Shown: one piece after another, positions 13,101-25,406 of the stretch | Layout: the number at the start of each line of letters is the position of its first letter | Position numbering within the stretch: position 1 is the stretch's first letter | Origin: Macquaria australasica | Taxonomy: Eukaryota > Chordata > Actinopteri > Centrarchiformes > Percichthyidae | Assembly (NCBI GenBank): GCA_005408345.1 | Contig: SEMN01000101.1 | Location: 434,001 to 498,000 of the forward strand | Reading direction: 5' to 3' | DNA: 64,000 nt | The notes under the pieces: model-generated | The model's input: only the letters and a program-made list of their open reading frames with translations | Told to the model about the DNA's origin: nothing | Database searches by the model: none | Made by a program: the position numbers and the translations under genes

Positions 13101-14116
13101 CCCTTCTTGTTTTCGTTCTGGCAGCCAATTCAATATTACCTGCTGTACATTTTACCAGTGCTCCACGGTGCTATTCCTTTTTTTTTTTTTTTTTTTTAAC
13201 CATGCTCCAAGTGCACAGTTTCCTTACTGTTTAGGCAACAGACCAGCGTGTCTACTGGTCTGTGTTATGTTCATGAAATATCACAGTACTCATGATGGTA
13301 CACTGAAAAAAAACAATCATACATTTTACAATATAAATGTGAGAATAGTAAATAAATAAAAATGGTAAATAATAACTGTATTATTATAGCCTACTGGGAC
13401 CATATGCGCCTGAGCAATTGAGCTTGCGGTGAAGCTGCACTCCAACTAACAGACTTGGGGGAGCAAACGTGTACTTTTACATCCCCCACTTTACAACTTT
13501 GCCACAAAAGAAAAAAAAAGGTTCCGCAATCAGTCATTTGTAAGGTGGTCATAAAACTCAGTACGAGCTGTCTTAAGTCAGTCTTTCCTTCGTCTTGACG
13601 TTCCGATAAAATCAAACATGTTTAATATTATCGGAAGGTAGGTGCACTCTCTCCACCGCCAGACCGGGTAGTTACTGTAGTAACGGCCGGAACACACGAA
13701 ATCGGTTCGCCTCTCATCCCCACGGTCTTCTCCCACTGAAATAGCGCAGCTAGCCAACGGAGGCTGGTACCGATTCGAGGCGACAAAATCCAAAATGTAA
13801 AGTTTTTCTTTATGCATTATATCGATGCCGAATTGACAATAACAGTGTCATATCACGCCCTTTATCTTGTGTTTCTAGAGTTATGTGTTTTTACGGACAA
13901 CTAAGGAATTCTTAATATATAATTTTTCTTAAAGGGAGTTTGGCGTAATATTTTCCTCGGAGGGCGAAGTCTCATTTTCCTGCCATACCTCCCCTTGCCT
14001 GTCAATAATCTAAACAGGTAATATTACTACCATTATGCTAATAATTACAAAGTCACAATTACAAGGTCACAGTCAAGAAACACACATAATCTGATAGGGA
14101 GTCTGTTTTATTACTA

Positions 14117-14118
<2 letters not shown>

Positions 14119-14157
<39 letters not shown>
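14119..14157. repeat. (TA)n microsatellite
   Basis: About 19 uninterrupted TA units, in the region 3' of mon1a. Confidence 0.95.
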
Positions 14158-14161
<4 letters not shown>

Positions 14162-15131
14162 CTGGAATTGTGCAGCAGCCATAAATCTGCAGTTACAGCC
14201 TTTTATTGGCTTTGCACAGCGACCATTAGTTAAGGCGTGATAAGTGGAGGCAGATGTGGCAACGTTGGATCCCATAAAATACAGTGAACCTTTATGATTA
14301 GACACAAGCAGATCAAATTTCACACAATACTTTTTCTTAATTAATATGCATATTATGGTGAATTAAACACAAATGTCAAAAGGGAAATACTAATGGACAC
14401 TGGAAGATGAATGGACCTACATTTAGACTCCTTAACACTGACATTAACAGTACATGTTAACACAAACGACTGACAGCAGTAAACAGGTTGCAGACTCATG
14501 GCACATTTCTCTTGGAGTTCCTTTTGCATAAAGAAAGTGCATAGAGGTCAAATGTCAATGGATCTTACAGTTCTTGGTCATCGTGTTAAGATAAAACACA
14601 ACAGGAATGTGGTTAGCCCATAATTTGACAGCATGTCTCATAACGAGATTACATTCTACTGCAGGTCTTTAGAAAATTCCAGTTTTTTAATTCATATTCT
14701 TGATTTTTAAGAACTGAGCTGATAGCATTTAAAAACAGCATTTTTCATATTCTGAGAGGCATAATAGGTCTGTTACAGTAAAACAATTATTTGTGAAACA
14801 ACTTCGGCAGCATACAAACACCACCGTTTATGTTGTTATTGTGTCATTGATGATGCTGCTTCCATATGTTGTTGTTGTCTAAATTTAAAGTTATAAAAAT
14901 CTAGCCAGATAAAATACAGCTTTAACTTAGCGTCATTGCACAATCTACTTCATCACACTTCATCTGTGAGTTAGATCAGAGGAACGCAGAAGCGAGGAAA
15001 AAAAGCAAGGTCTGACAATCATTCGTAAACACTGAACTGACCACTGCATCATCCACAGCTGCTGTTAGCACCAGGCCCGTGGGTGTCCAGGGTGACGCTT
15101 TTGTTTCAGGCGCTCAGCCGGCTGCGAGGGC

Positions 15132-18100
15132 TCAGTATGTGAGAGGACTCAGGATGAAGAGGCGATCCTCCTCCTTCCTGATCCACTTCAGCAGTTTGTT
15201 GACAGCAGAGACGGCCAAGGCCTTGGTCCCCAGCGGACTGAAGCAGAGGTAGAGCTCGAAGCCACTTGTCACCTGCGGGAAGGAAGGTAGAACAAGACAA
15301 GGAGTGTGACACGGCTGCTGAGTTCAGTATTGCAGTATTTTACGATTGCTTTGGAGTTTTGAGATGTGAAACTCTTAATGCAAAGAGCCAAACTGACTTG
15401 CTAACATCGCTTTGTGTTGAAAAGTGGTGGGGACAAAAGAGCTCAGATGAAAAAACATTTTTTAAATGGTCTTCAACATATACGATTTTAAGCAATGTAG
15501 TTTGTGTTTGCAAGCACTTCTCCTGATTTTAACATTAACCTTGTGAGTAATAGTACAACATAATTGCTAATTAACTTCAGCACCACTCATACTTTTTGAA
15601 GGTACGGCAGTGATGGAGAGGAAGAAAGGAAAAAAGGTAGGCTATGTTATGCAGTGAAGGTTTAATATGTTAAACATATCTTGTGTGGTTGATAATAATA
15701 ATAATAAAGGTTAATTCAGCCAAAGCTATCTGAATGTGGACTGCAAACTTCAGGTGGATCTAACAGGTAGTAAATATTTCTGGGACTTCCTGTATGGTCT
15801 TTGAAGGCTGCTGGAAACTGTCTGACTTGACTGCAGCTTTTTGTCAGCGCCCCCTGCTGCTCCCGCCTGATCTCATCCACTTTCCAGGTGAGGCGCAGTT
15901 CATCTCGAACAAGCCTAATGACTTCGAGACTGGGGAACCGGAAGTGCAAAAATGCTAACTCATTTCTGGGTTTTAGGACTAATTCCTGCAGCATTCTATT
16001 GTAAAATACTGTAAAAGACTACAAGCATCTTGTCTCACAATGCCAGGCTTACCCATGCCAGCAGGTTTTCAGTTTCACTACAGCGGTAGAAGGAGCGGAG
16101 AGGTCTGGTGGGATGATGTAAGCTGCTGTGAAGGTCCTGGTACAACCCCATCAGCCTTTCCTGCTCTTCATCAGACCGGTACACTACAGGAAACTCTGGA
16201 CTGGAGGAAAAGAAATAAAGAGCATCACCTAAAGATTTGCATGAAAGGGGTTTTGCACTCAGACAGAATTACATGATGTGTGAAGCTTTTGGCATGTTTC
16301 TTAATGCAAAAAACGCTGACATAAATTCAACACACGTTCCAGCAGACGTCCTGCCCACCTGGTGTACAGCCCTGAGCTCTTTGATTTGTACAGGAAGTGC
16401 CTGAGCTCCGGGATGCCGACCTGCTCCACAGAATAGCTGGGACATTTAAGCGCCTCCTTCAGGGCCTGGTAGGCACTGCGCTTGCTCAGCCTCTCCAGGA
16501 ACCGCTGCTTGCAGTCGGACATGTTAAAAAAGTCCTCTCGGTCGGTTGAGACCAGGATGAGGCAGAGCTCGGACGCAGGCTCCAGGTAAGAAATGTGAGC
16601 GTGGAAAAATCCTGCAGTGTTGAACTTTGGCAGACAGATCGGCGTCCAGCCTTCACCCTCTCGAAAGGACGAGGAGGAGCCGACGAGGTTGAAGACCAGG
16701 TGCAAGTCTATGTGGTGCAGGAACTGGTCCTTTTTCCTCACCAGAGTAACCAGGCGGTCCCCCGCCAGCAGGATGGAGAACACCAGGTTTTTGGCTTTGG
16801 CTGCCTGCAGGCTCGATGAGACCACGTCCCTGGCGGAGCTGGCCAGAGGCAGGCAGGTGACGGCGCTGAGCAGCAGACCAGGGTCTCGGTCCAGCCGATG
16901 CAGCAGGTTGTCGGTGAGATACTCGGAGCCGGCCAGCAGGCGCCGCAGGTCGTAGTTCTGCTTGTGCTGGAAGATGTAGTTGAGCTGGGTGAGGGTAAGC
17001 AGGCTGACGATCTGGTAGTAGATGTACTGCAGCTCCCGAAGCAGCTCCTTGTCTGACTGACAGGTACGAGACACGCCCACCAGGACCAGAGGGCTCTTGG
17101 CGAGGAAAACCACTTTACAGCCATCTGACACACAAAATGTTTAGAGTTGACATGAATCCAACATATTTCACAACATGCACTTTTGACCCATTTATTTTTA
17201 CTTATGAACCACATCCTAGAGCCAAAGTATATTCTGACCTGCATGGATGGAGCGAATGATGTTCTTCTCGGCCTCAACGAAGGATACAAGGGCCATCATC
17301 ACCCCCATGGTGCTGGACAGAGCCTCCTCCGTGCCGTAGCGGGTGTAGATTGGCTTTCCGGCCTCGCTCAGCACAAACACGTGTTTTCTGTGGCTCCTCC
17401 ACGCCTCACTGGTCACGTCTTCCTCCTTAGTCCTGCTCTCTGATGAAATGTCGTTGTTGTGCTGCTCCTCTATAGTTTTCTTTCCCACCATCATCTCGAG
17501 CTCCTCTGCGCACTCTCCTGATTTGTCCAGTTCGGCCTCCCTCCCATCCTCTTCCTCAGCCTCAGCAGTCAGATCCTCAAAAGACTGTGCATGGACGAAC
17601 ATAGCACTCCTCTGACCAGCACCTGCATTCATATAGGGATAAATGATTGTCAAATGTTTATCAGTATAATGCATGGATGTGTAAAGAATAAGTAAGTAAG
17701 CCTTTAAATAAGGCTGTTAAGCTGTAAGCCTACTTTTTGAGTTGTTTTGCATCTGTTGGCCTAGCTCACAGTCCCCAATGTTCCCTATGGAAAAGCTGAG
17801 GGAAGCGGCTGTGCGCTGCTTTTTAACAGGGGCGAGGTGGTTAACCAGATGTACATTTTCCAAACCAACCAGTTAGTCCTCATCTCTAAAGTCTTTTCTA
17901 GTAAAAGTAAAAAAAATATGGTTTGAAAACACTTCCAATAAAGCATAAATCTTACAGTCTTCAAGAGTTTCGAAAGCAAATTTCCGACACAAAAGGTTTA
18001 GCTGATCATATTTTTTGGTTTTACAAGAGAAAAGACTTCAAGGATGAAGACTAACTGGTTGGTCTGGCAAATTAACATTTGGTTAACTTCCCCGCCTCTG

Positions 18101-19001
18101 CATAACAGCATACAACCGCTTCCCTTAGCTTTTTTATGGGAACGAACGCGGCTAATGTTGGTCAAAAAAGGTGGCTGAAAAAGCTGGCAAATGATACAGA
18201 GATTGACTCTTGAAGGATTTTATCCTTTTACTAAAAACAAAAAAAAGAAATAACTTCCCACAAGGAAATGTCTTTTTTGAACACTGACTGATATTACCTC
18301 CCGTCCAGAATAAGCCTCAATAACACGTTTTATTTGGTCTATTAATGAACTTTTTACTAGTGACAAAAAAACAAGAATTGTCCTACTTTAGGCTACCGCT
18401 TTCCAGAGCAGCCACAGTAAGAAATGAACAAGCTCTGGTCACAGCTTATCTAATTTAAAGAAAGAGAAAGTAGGAGAAGAATATGAGAAGTCTGACAATG
18501 AGTCAGCTAGACAACACTACAAAAATGTTGTGTTTATCTCCAAACTAAGCAGAGCAAATCCAGGAAAAGTTACATCATTTCTCCTGTCAGAGATTTGTTC
18601 AAGCTGGATGTGACAGACCTGTGCTGCTGCAGATATGCTTTCACAATGACAAAATCACACTTTTCTTTTTTTTTTACAGACTTCAGAGATGTCTGTATTA
18701 TTACAGATCTTGGGAGAGAATATGGCAGCGTTTCCTTCTTCTATTGTTGGTATTGAAGGCTATTCCTAAAGTTTTCAGTCACATAAACTTAAGAGACATT
18801 ATTACTATTATTACAGTCTACTCTTACAGAGCCCCAAACTAATAATGCATTCAGGGGCTCCTTGTTAATTATTTCCAAGTTTAACACAAAAACAATCCCC
18901 TCAAATAGCCGACAAAAAGTGGCATGCAGATTACAGAAGACACATTATAGTGACAATATGTTCAACATTTCTTTGCACAAACAGGAACCTCATACTCTCT
19001 G

Positions 19002-19033
<32 letters not shown>

Positions 19034-22000
19034 ACAGCTCAGTATGAGTGCTTCCCATAAGAATGAATGGTTATAACAATGACAATGAGGAACTTTTTAA
19101 ATTTTAAAATTTATTAACAAGTCATTCTGGTTTGTGTGCCCAAGCGTTGCCTAGCAACAGCTGGTCAGTCGGAAGTCTTCTCATGGAACTCGTTTATCTA
19201 TCAATGACACTTTGCAGAAGGGTTATTACTCAGGACTCAAGACAGTGGATATCTACTTATCCATGGACTGATGCATGACCAGCCCAACTGCAAGCTGTTT
19301 CTTTGTTTAAAGGGACCCTGGTGTAGTGTAAACGTTATACTCGTGTACTGTAAACATTTCTGATGTTTTGTAATATAATCCCATGGGGGTATGGGCCCTG
19401 AGATGGAACGGCATTTAAATACAGTGACATTTATTCATTCATCCATTTATCCAAGCCTCAAGATTATGGAGGATTATGGAGGACATTCTTGGTCGTAATT
19501 CAAATTAAAAGTCCAAATAGAAAATTGAGAGCTAAAATTAGATAAGATAAGGTTATTATTTTACTGAACTACTAGGAAAAATCAGGCCATAATTAAAATT
19601 AAAAGTCCAAATAGAAAATTGAAAATGTAAAATGATAATGAAAAAAGTTAAATTTAAAATACAAAGGTTTAAATGGAAATGCTCGAACTGAAAGCTCAAA
19701 TTGTAAAGATTAAATTGAAAATGACAATGGAAATAAGAAAAGGGAAACATCAAATATGAAACTCAAAATGGGAAATGGAAAAGCTTAAATGGAAATCAAG
19801 CTGTATATAAATGAGGAGGCGTGGCCCAAAGGCTGGAGGGAGGGTTTGAAACGGCTGGGGCGCAGAGGCACGTTATGGACAGTAGTGATGGGATAACCAG
19901 TTCATTTTAGTGACTTAGTTCCTTAAATCTTGCTCAGTAAAATGAATTACTCTTTTTTGAGTCATTCGTTCATTTCTTTCAGTGGGGGGTTCCTGGTGGT
20001 TTTTGCATCACTCTGAGCATCATGGTCAAGTATTGAATTAGACCCGAGTACACAGCACCAGGGAAACAGTCATGTATCAATTAAAATCATGTTTATCGGT
20101 CCCTTCACTGCATACACAAGTACAAAGGCAAGTGAAAGTCTTGGGTGCTTGGTCCACAACAGTGTATCTGTATAAGACACAGACATTACCCAATGCACTC
20201 TAGTCTAAAAATGTAATAGGCCTGATTTAATACAGGGTCAGACTGTTGAAGCAGTGCAGTGTATGAGGTTAACACAAGCTCCACTGTTTTTCTGTTGCAC
20301 TGACTTGTCCTCCTCCCTGCAGACAGAGATGTTTCACCTGAACATCACAGTGAAGGACCACTTTGTGTCACAGCTTTGGATCAGTGGTCTGCTGCAGTGT
20401 TTCTATTTACCCCTTCCATACAAATAGAGACATGTAAACTGATACTGTACTAAATTCAATACTTGATCATGATGATGCTCAGATTACAACATAACGTGCA
20501 AGCTTTTCTAAATCAGGAGGAGGGTTATATATTGTATTAACATACTGAAATATGGCATAGTGGAAAACGGTTAAACAGTGTCCTCTGTGGCTAAATAATA
20601 ACCTGCAGTATTCTATGCTATAAATCTTGTAAATAAATCTTTCATTCCTTACAGTATATTGCACTGGTAATGCTGTGACAGTATGAACCATAGACTGATG
20701 GACGACGCATCCCCACTTCCCTCCATTGTAAAAAATGAAGCCAAAATACCCATGGATGTATAAAGAGAACTGGATACAGCGTTGGAGGCGGGGCCCCGTT
20801 CATTCCTATGAAAGCTGCTCAGTGGCGCATGAAGCCAAAAAAGTTTGACTTCCCGGGTATAAATTTACCCGGATCTTCCACATAGCTTCTGCATTCTTGG
20901 TCCATAGAGCAAGGGTTAGCTTTTCCTTTAACCCCGCCTCCAAACCGCTCCGTCTCAGGCTCACTCACATGAATGGCAGTGACTTTATAACTCTGGATTC
21001 AGCCATTTATGCATTTTTCTTTTAGGACATAATGATTTAAATAAGGGCCATTTAAGTGTTCGTACTGGCTAGTTGTTGTACCTCAAAAAAAAATGTCTCT
21101 TTCCCAATGTAAGTCTATGGGAAAAAGTCTCTTGGGGCCAGTGTGCATCACGTGACGGACCCGGAAGTTGTAATTACATGGTTTGGCCACTATGTCAAAT
21201 TGGCTTCAAAGCCTGGCGCACTTCCTGGGGGCTTGAAAATACCCCAAATACGGGAGCTGCCATCTTGCGCTGGTGACGTCATTTGGAGCCAGAGTCTGCG
21301 CAGTAGTGATCCACGGGCTCAAGTTCCCGCCTATACAGCCGCCTGAACCAATCCCAAGCACACTCACGGTTGTCAATCATGATGTGACACCCCGTTTTTA
21401 TAGCATCAAATAACTAATTAAAACCAAACTTATCAGAAAAACGAACACTTGAACAAACATCAGCGTGATAAGAACTACCTAAAATGACAGAAACCATCTT
21501 TGGGAAAAATTTATTTGACGTGTACTTTGACCTTTTAGTTTGGCCCGTGTGCCATCCATTAACATGGAGGAGGCGGGGCTTATGACCTATACTGCAGCCA
21601 GCCACCAGGGGGCGATCGAGATGTTTTGGCTTCACTTTTGGGGAGCTGTCACCTCGTCCATCTTTATATACAGTCTGTGGTATGAACCTGTAGCCACTCT
21701 ACCATGTGTGAACAGAGTGATGCAAAAACTGCCGGGACCCCTGTCAACAGTTTAATCTACCATTCTTTATCGATGCTTACGATATGAAACAAAGTGTAAG
21801 TTTGCTAACCATGAACAGTCAACTTTTTTTTTTTAAGTCAACTAAAACTTGCTGTGATTAACATTAGCTAGTTACGTAACACTGAACTAGCCAAGACATT
21901 TTAGTGTAGATATGTGCTGTAACGTTAGTTAACGTTAATCCATTTTGGCATATCCATGAGTAAAGACAATTTTTTTCCTCAGAGCATAGTTCTGTGACTT

Positions 22001-25000
22001 GACTGCCTGTTTATTGTTTGCAAGTGGCCATGGTATCAACGTAACGTTAGTCATGCATGCCAGCAAGTAACAGCTGATATAACTAGTCGCTAATGTTAGC
22101 CTCTTACCTGCTGCGCCGTCCGCTGCTTTCTCGCCACCAGATCGCGGTGGAGTTGTTAACGCTCCTTTTACTGGTGACTTTGTGTGCGAGGCCACATGGA
22201 CAGAAATATTAGAACGCTTTCATCAAAATGAAGCCATTACTTTATAAATAACAGTACTCCCTCTGAGCCTGCTTACTGTACTTTCTCCTGTACGTTTTCA
22301 TTGCAGTGTGCTCTTTAGCAGCCAGCTCCCCCGGCTGTCCATAAGGAAATGAACGAATGACTCAAAAAAGAGTAATTCATTTTACTGAGCAAGATTTAAG
22401 GAACTAAGTCACTAAAATGAACTGGTTATCCCATCACTACTGTCCATAACGTGCCTCTGTGCCCCAGCCGTTTCAAACCCTCCCTCCAGCCTTTGGGCCA
22501 CACCTCCTCATTTATATACAGCTTGATTTCCGTTTAAGCTTTTAAGTATTTCCATTTCCCATTTTGAGTTTCATATTTGATGTTTCCCTTTTCTTATTTC
22601 CATTGTCATTTTCAGTTTAATCTTTACAATTTGAGCTTTCAGTTCGAGCATTTCCATTTAAGCTTTTGCATTTTAAATTTAACTTTTTTGTTAAATTTAA
22701 GAGGTGGAAAGAGCACTTTGAGGAACTCCTGAACCCGACCAACACGTCCTCTGTGGAGGAGGCAGAGTTTGAAGACTTGGGGGAAGACTCACCCATATCC
22801 CTGAAAGAGGTCTCTGAGGTAGTCAAAAAACTCCTCGGTGGCAAGGCGCCAGGTGTGGATGAGATTTGCCCCGAGATGCTGAAGGCTCTGGACATTGGCT
22901 GTCTTGCCTGGCACGCCTCTTCAGTGTCGCATGGAGGTTGGGGACAGTGCCTGTGGAGTGTCAGACCGGGGTGGTGGTTCCCATCTTCAAAAAGGGGGAC
23001 CGGAGGGTGTGCTCCAATTATCGGGGTATCACACTGCTCAGCCTCCCCGGGAAAGTTTATTCCAGGGTGCTGGAAAGAAGACTCCGACCGATTGTTGAAC
23101 CTTGGATCCAGGAGGAGCAATGCTGATTCTGTCCTGCCCGTGGCACAGTGGACCAGCCCTTGCAAGGCTGATGAGGGGCTCTGGGAGTTTGCCCTCCAGT
23201 CTACATGTGGAGAAGGCTTTCGACAGTGTCCCTCGGGGGGTCCTGTGGGAGTACTGTGGGAGTATGGGGTCCCAGGGTCGCTGCTACAAGCCATCCGGTC
23301 CCTATATGACCAAAGTGAGAGCTGTGTCCACATTCTCAGCACAAAGTCAAACACGTTTTCAGTGGGTGTTGGACTCCACCAGGGCTACTCGTTGTCACCA
23401 ATTCTGTTTGTGATATTCATGGACATGACCTCAAGGTGCAGCCTAGGGGAGTAGAGTGTCCAGCTTGGTGACCTCAGAATTGCGTCTCTGCTCTTTGCGG
23501 CTGATGTGGTTCTGTTGGCTTCATCAGGCTGTGACCTTCAGCATGCACTGGGGCGGTTTGCAGCCGAGTGTGAAGCGGTTGGGATGAGAGTCAGCACCTC
23601 CAAGTCCGAGGCCATGGTTCTCTGCCGGAAAACGGCGGATTGTCCCCTTTGGGTTGGAAGCGAGTTACTGCCCCAGACAAAGGAGTTCAAGTATCTCGGC
23701 GTCTTGTTCACAAGTGAGGGTAAAATGGAGCGTGAGATCGACAGGCAGCAGTAATGCGGGCGTTGTACCGGACCATTGTGGTGAAGAGGGAGCTGAGTCA
23801 GAAGGCAAAGCTTTCGATTTACCAGTCGATCTACGTTCCAACCCTCACATATGGTCATGAGCTTTGGGTAGTGACCGAAAGAATGGGATCGCGGATACAA
23901 GCGGCCAAAATGAGTTTCCTCCGCAGGGTGGCTGGGCTCACCTTTGGGATAGGTTAAGGAGCTTGGACATCCAGAGGGAGCTCGGAGTAGAGCCACTGCT
24001 CCTTCGCATCAAAAGGAGCCAGTTGAGGTGGTTCGGGCATCTGATTAGGATGCCTCCTGGACGCCTCCCTTTAGAGGTTTTCCAGGCACGTCCAACTAGT
24101 AGGAGGCCCCGGGGTAGACCCAGAACACGCTGGTGGGATTATATATCTCATCTGGCCTGGGAACGCCTTGGGGTCCCCGAGAGGAGCTGGAAAGCGTTGC
24201 CAGGGAGAGGGATGTCTGGACAACCCTGCTTAGCCTGCTGCCACCGAGACCGGGACCCGGATAACCGTCAGAAAATGGATGGATGGATTTAACTATTTTC
24301 ATTATCATTTTACATTTTACATTATTTGGACTTTTAATTTTAATTATGGCCTGATTATTCCTAGTAGTGTAGTAAAATAATAATCTTTTTAATTTTATCT
24401 TCTTAATTTTCTATTTGGACTTTTAATTTGAATTATGACCAAGAATATCCTCCATACAAGATGTCCAGACAGACCTACAGTCTTTGAAGTAAGAACGATA
24501 GAGAACAAATGGTTGTGAAAAGCCCATTGATGGTGGCTAATTGATTTACTTGTAGCTGCAACTAAAGGCATTAGTGTAAAGTGCCTGCAAGTGGGAGTTA
24601 ACACGCAACACAGTTTCAGTATATTTGAGCTTTCCAATCCTCTCAGAGAGACGACCCCTCTGCAGTGGTTCAGATCATCAAGATTTATATGAAACTTAGA
24701 TTACATTGTTTTTAGGTCTGACTGACTGCCTACTGACAATCTGCAAAAAGTGCTGGATGTGGACCAGCCTCACCTGGTTCAGTTCCCTCCACCAGACCTG
24801 GTGTGGGGCTGTCCGCCCTCTCGCAGCGAAGGCGGTCCACAGGAGCCAGAGTACCATTCTCCCATGACACAGCCGCCCTTTGGGCTTCTCCATCCATCAC
24901 TGCTACTTATGGCAGGAACGCACACCTGGCAGGACAGACAGACAGACAGACAGAGCTATGGGACCAAAGGTCAACAGCTTCCTGAATGAGGCTTTGTACA

Positions 25001-25406
25001 TCATAACCAGATTGATCTATTGATGTTATTATGACATGGCCACCAGTGCGCGAGTCAATACAATTTTATGGTCTGACTTTTTTATTTTCCGAGAAACTAC
25101 AGAACTAAAGCTGAGTCTCACTCGTTGCTACAAGCAATGGCTGGTGAAGACAAAATAAGAGACTCTTGTTAGAGTATAACATTTCCTTTGTGTTTACACT
25201 CGCCTTCTCTATATGTGTCATATCTCCTTTCTTGTTTCGCACCCCTCGGTGTCAAAGAGACGTCTGGTATGCTGATTAGGAACTTCAAAGGCTAACTTTA
25301 GCAGATAATCAACAGTATGTAAAGCTAGCTGGGTCTGACAAAGAGCTCTCATGACACTTTAAATCAATTCCAAATTATTACCTTTCATTTCCGGAGCTGT
25401 CTGCAT
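15132..25406 (-). CDS. mon1a: Vacuolar fusion protein MON1 homolog A
   Basis: MON1 pairs with CCZ1 to form the exchange factor that activates Rab7 on late endosomes. Coding exons are 25382-25406 (first, inferred), 17239-17622, 16359-17124, 16053-16200 and 15132-15272, totalling 487 aa. Exons 2-5 are clear: AMFVHAQSFEDL, then HVFVLSEAGKPIYTRYG, a long longin-type region with QNYDLRRLLAGSEYLTDNL and KKDQFLHHIDLHLVFNL, then AGFFHAHISYLEP, ending IRKEEDRLFILSPLTY before TGA. The first exon encodes only MQTAPEMK plus one base. Its phase-1 donor (GTAATA) fits exon 2's phase-1 acceptor, but this start is less certain, and the base three before the ATG is C rather than a purine. Intron 1 is 7.8 kb and holds a nested transposon block. 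In human, MON1A is near MST1R, supporting orthology to the A paralog rather than MON1B. Confidence 0.9.
19009..19036. repeat. (CA)n microsatellite
   Basis: Fourteen CA units in mon1a intron 1. Confidence 0.95.
20688..21680. mobile_element. Terminal-inverted-repeat element, copy B
   Basis: It starts CCATAGACTG and ends CAGTCTGTGG, with TATGAA on both sides (20682-20687 and 21681-21686). The right third is an inverted match to copy A (845-1289), sharing a TAACTAATTAAAACCAAACT stretch and the CCAGCCACCAGGGGGCGAT block. At 993 bp it is longer than copy A, so A may be an internally deleted form. It has no transposase. It is nested inside the long-TIR element. Confidence 0.75.
22108..22170 (-). 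other. Exon-like segment inside the transposon block (status uncertain)
   Basis: On the minus strand a 63-nt segment lies between TCACCAG and a strong donor GTAAGAGG. Read in phase 1 it encodes VKGALTTPPRSGGEKAADGA plus A, with no stop. Phase 1 in and phase 1 out would let it splice between mon1a exons 1 and 2 as a skippable cassette. The acceptor lacks a good pyrimidine tract, and the segment lies inside sequence bounded by transposon ends, so it may equally be a leftover of the element. Confidence 0.3.
22690..24286 (+). mobile_element. Rex3-like (RTE clade) LINE, 5'-truncated and frameshifted
   Basis: Plus-strand pieces in several frames together cover a non-LTR ORF2: WKEHFEELLNPTN and GKAPGVDEICPEMLKALD, then NYRGITLLSLPGK, VEKAFDSVPRGVLWE, GVGLHQGYSLSPILF, SKSEAMVLCRKT, EFKYLGVLFTSEGKMEREI and RSQLRWFGHLIRMPPGRLP. 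The catalytic FADD box is altered (FAADVV), and frames shift around 23100, 23450, 23755 and 23950, so it is dead. The 3' end is ATGGATGGATGG. Near-identical 13-mers flank it (ATTTAACTTTTTT at 22677-22689, ATTTAACTATTTT at 24287-24299). It sits in the right arm of the long-TIR element and is therefore younger than it. Confidence 0.85.

Larger units (their letters stand above)
9861..15131. other. mst1r to mon1a intergenic region
   Basis: This stretch lies 5' of mst1r and 3' of mon1a, both on the minus strand, and contains no convincing coding exon. Two segments with more CpG than their surroundings (about 12830-12990 and 13560-13830) may hold untranslated first exons or the promoter of mst1r, but nothing in them proves it. 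Possible mon1a polyadenylation signals (TTTATT on plus) lie near 14106 and 14200. A small MITE (9990-10124) and a (TA)n tract (14119-14157) are also present. Confidence 0.5.
19465..24456. mobile_element. Long-TIR DNA transposon (arms about 520 bp) with nested insertions
   Basis: Sequence 19465-19977 reappears inverted as 22345-22689 plus 24287-24456. The right arm is split by a LINE at 22690-24286. Both outer ends read TATGGAGGA-, and the 6-mer CAAGAT lies directly outside each end (19459-19464 and 24457-24462), consistent with a target duplication. The arms are nearly identical and AT-rich, with degenerate internal repeats of the form AAATTGAAAAT. The interior also holds a second TIR element (20688-21680) and an exon-like segment (22108-22170). 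No transposase frame is left, so the copy is non-autonomous. The superfamily is undetermined. It lies in mon1a intron 1. Confidence 0.75.

Noticed and set aside
16595..16955. Plus-strand frames opposite mon1a exon 3
   Set aside because: Antisense shadows of a GC-rich coding exon.
22666..24292. Host gene encoding a reverse-transcriptase-like protein
   Set aside because: Frameshifted LINE copy with an altered catalytic box, GGAT-type tail and flanking duplications.
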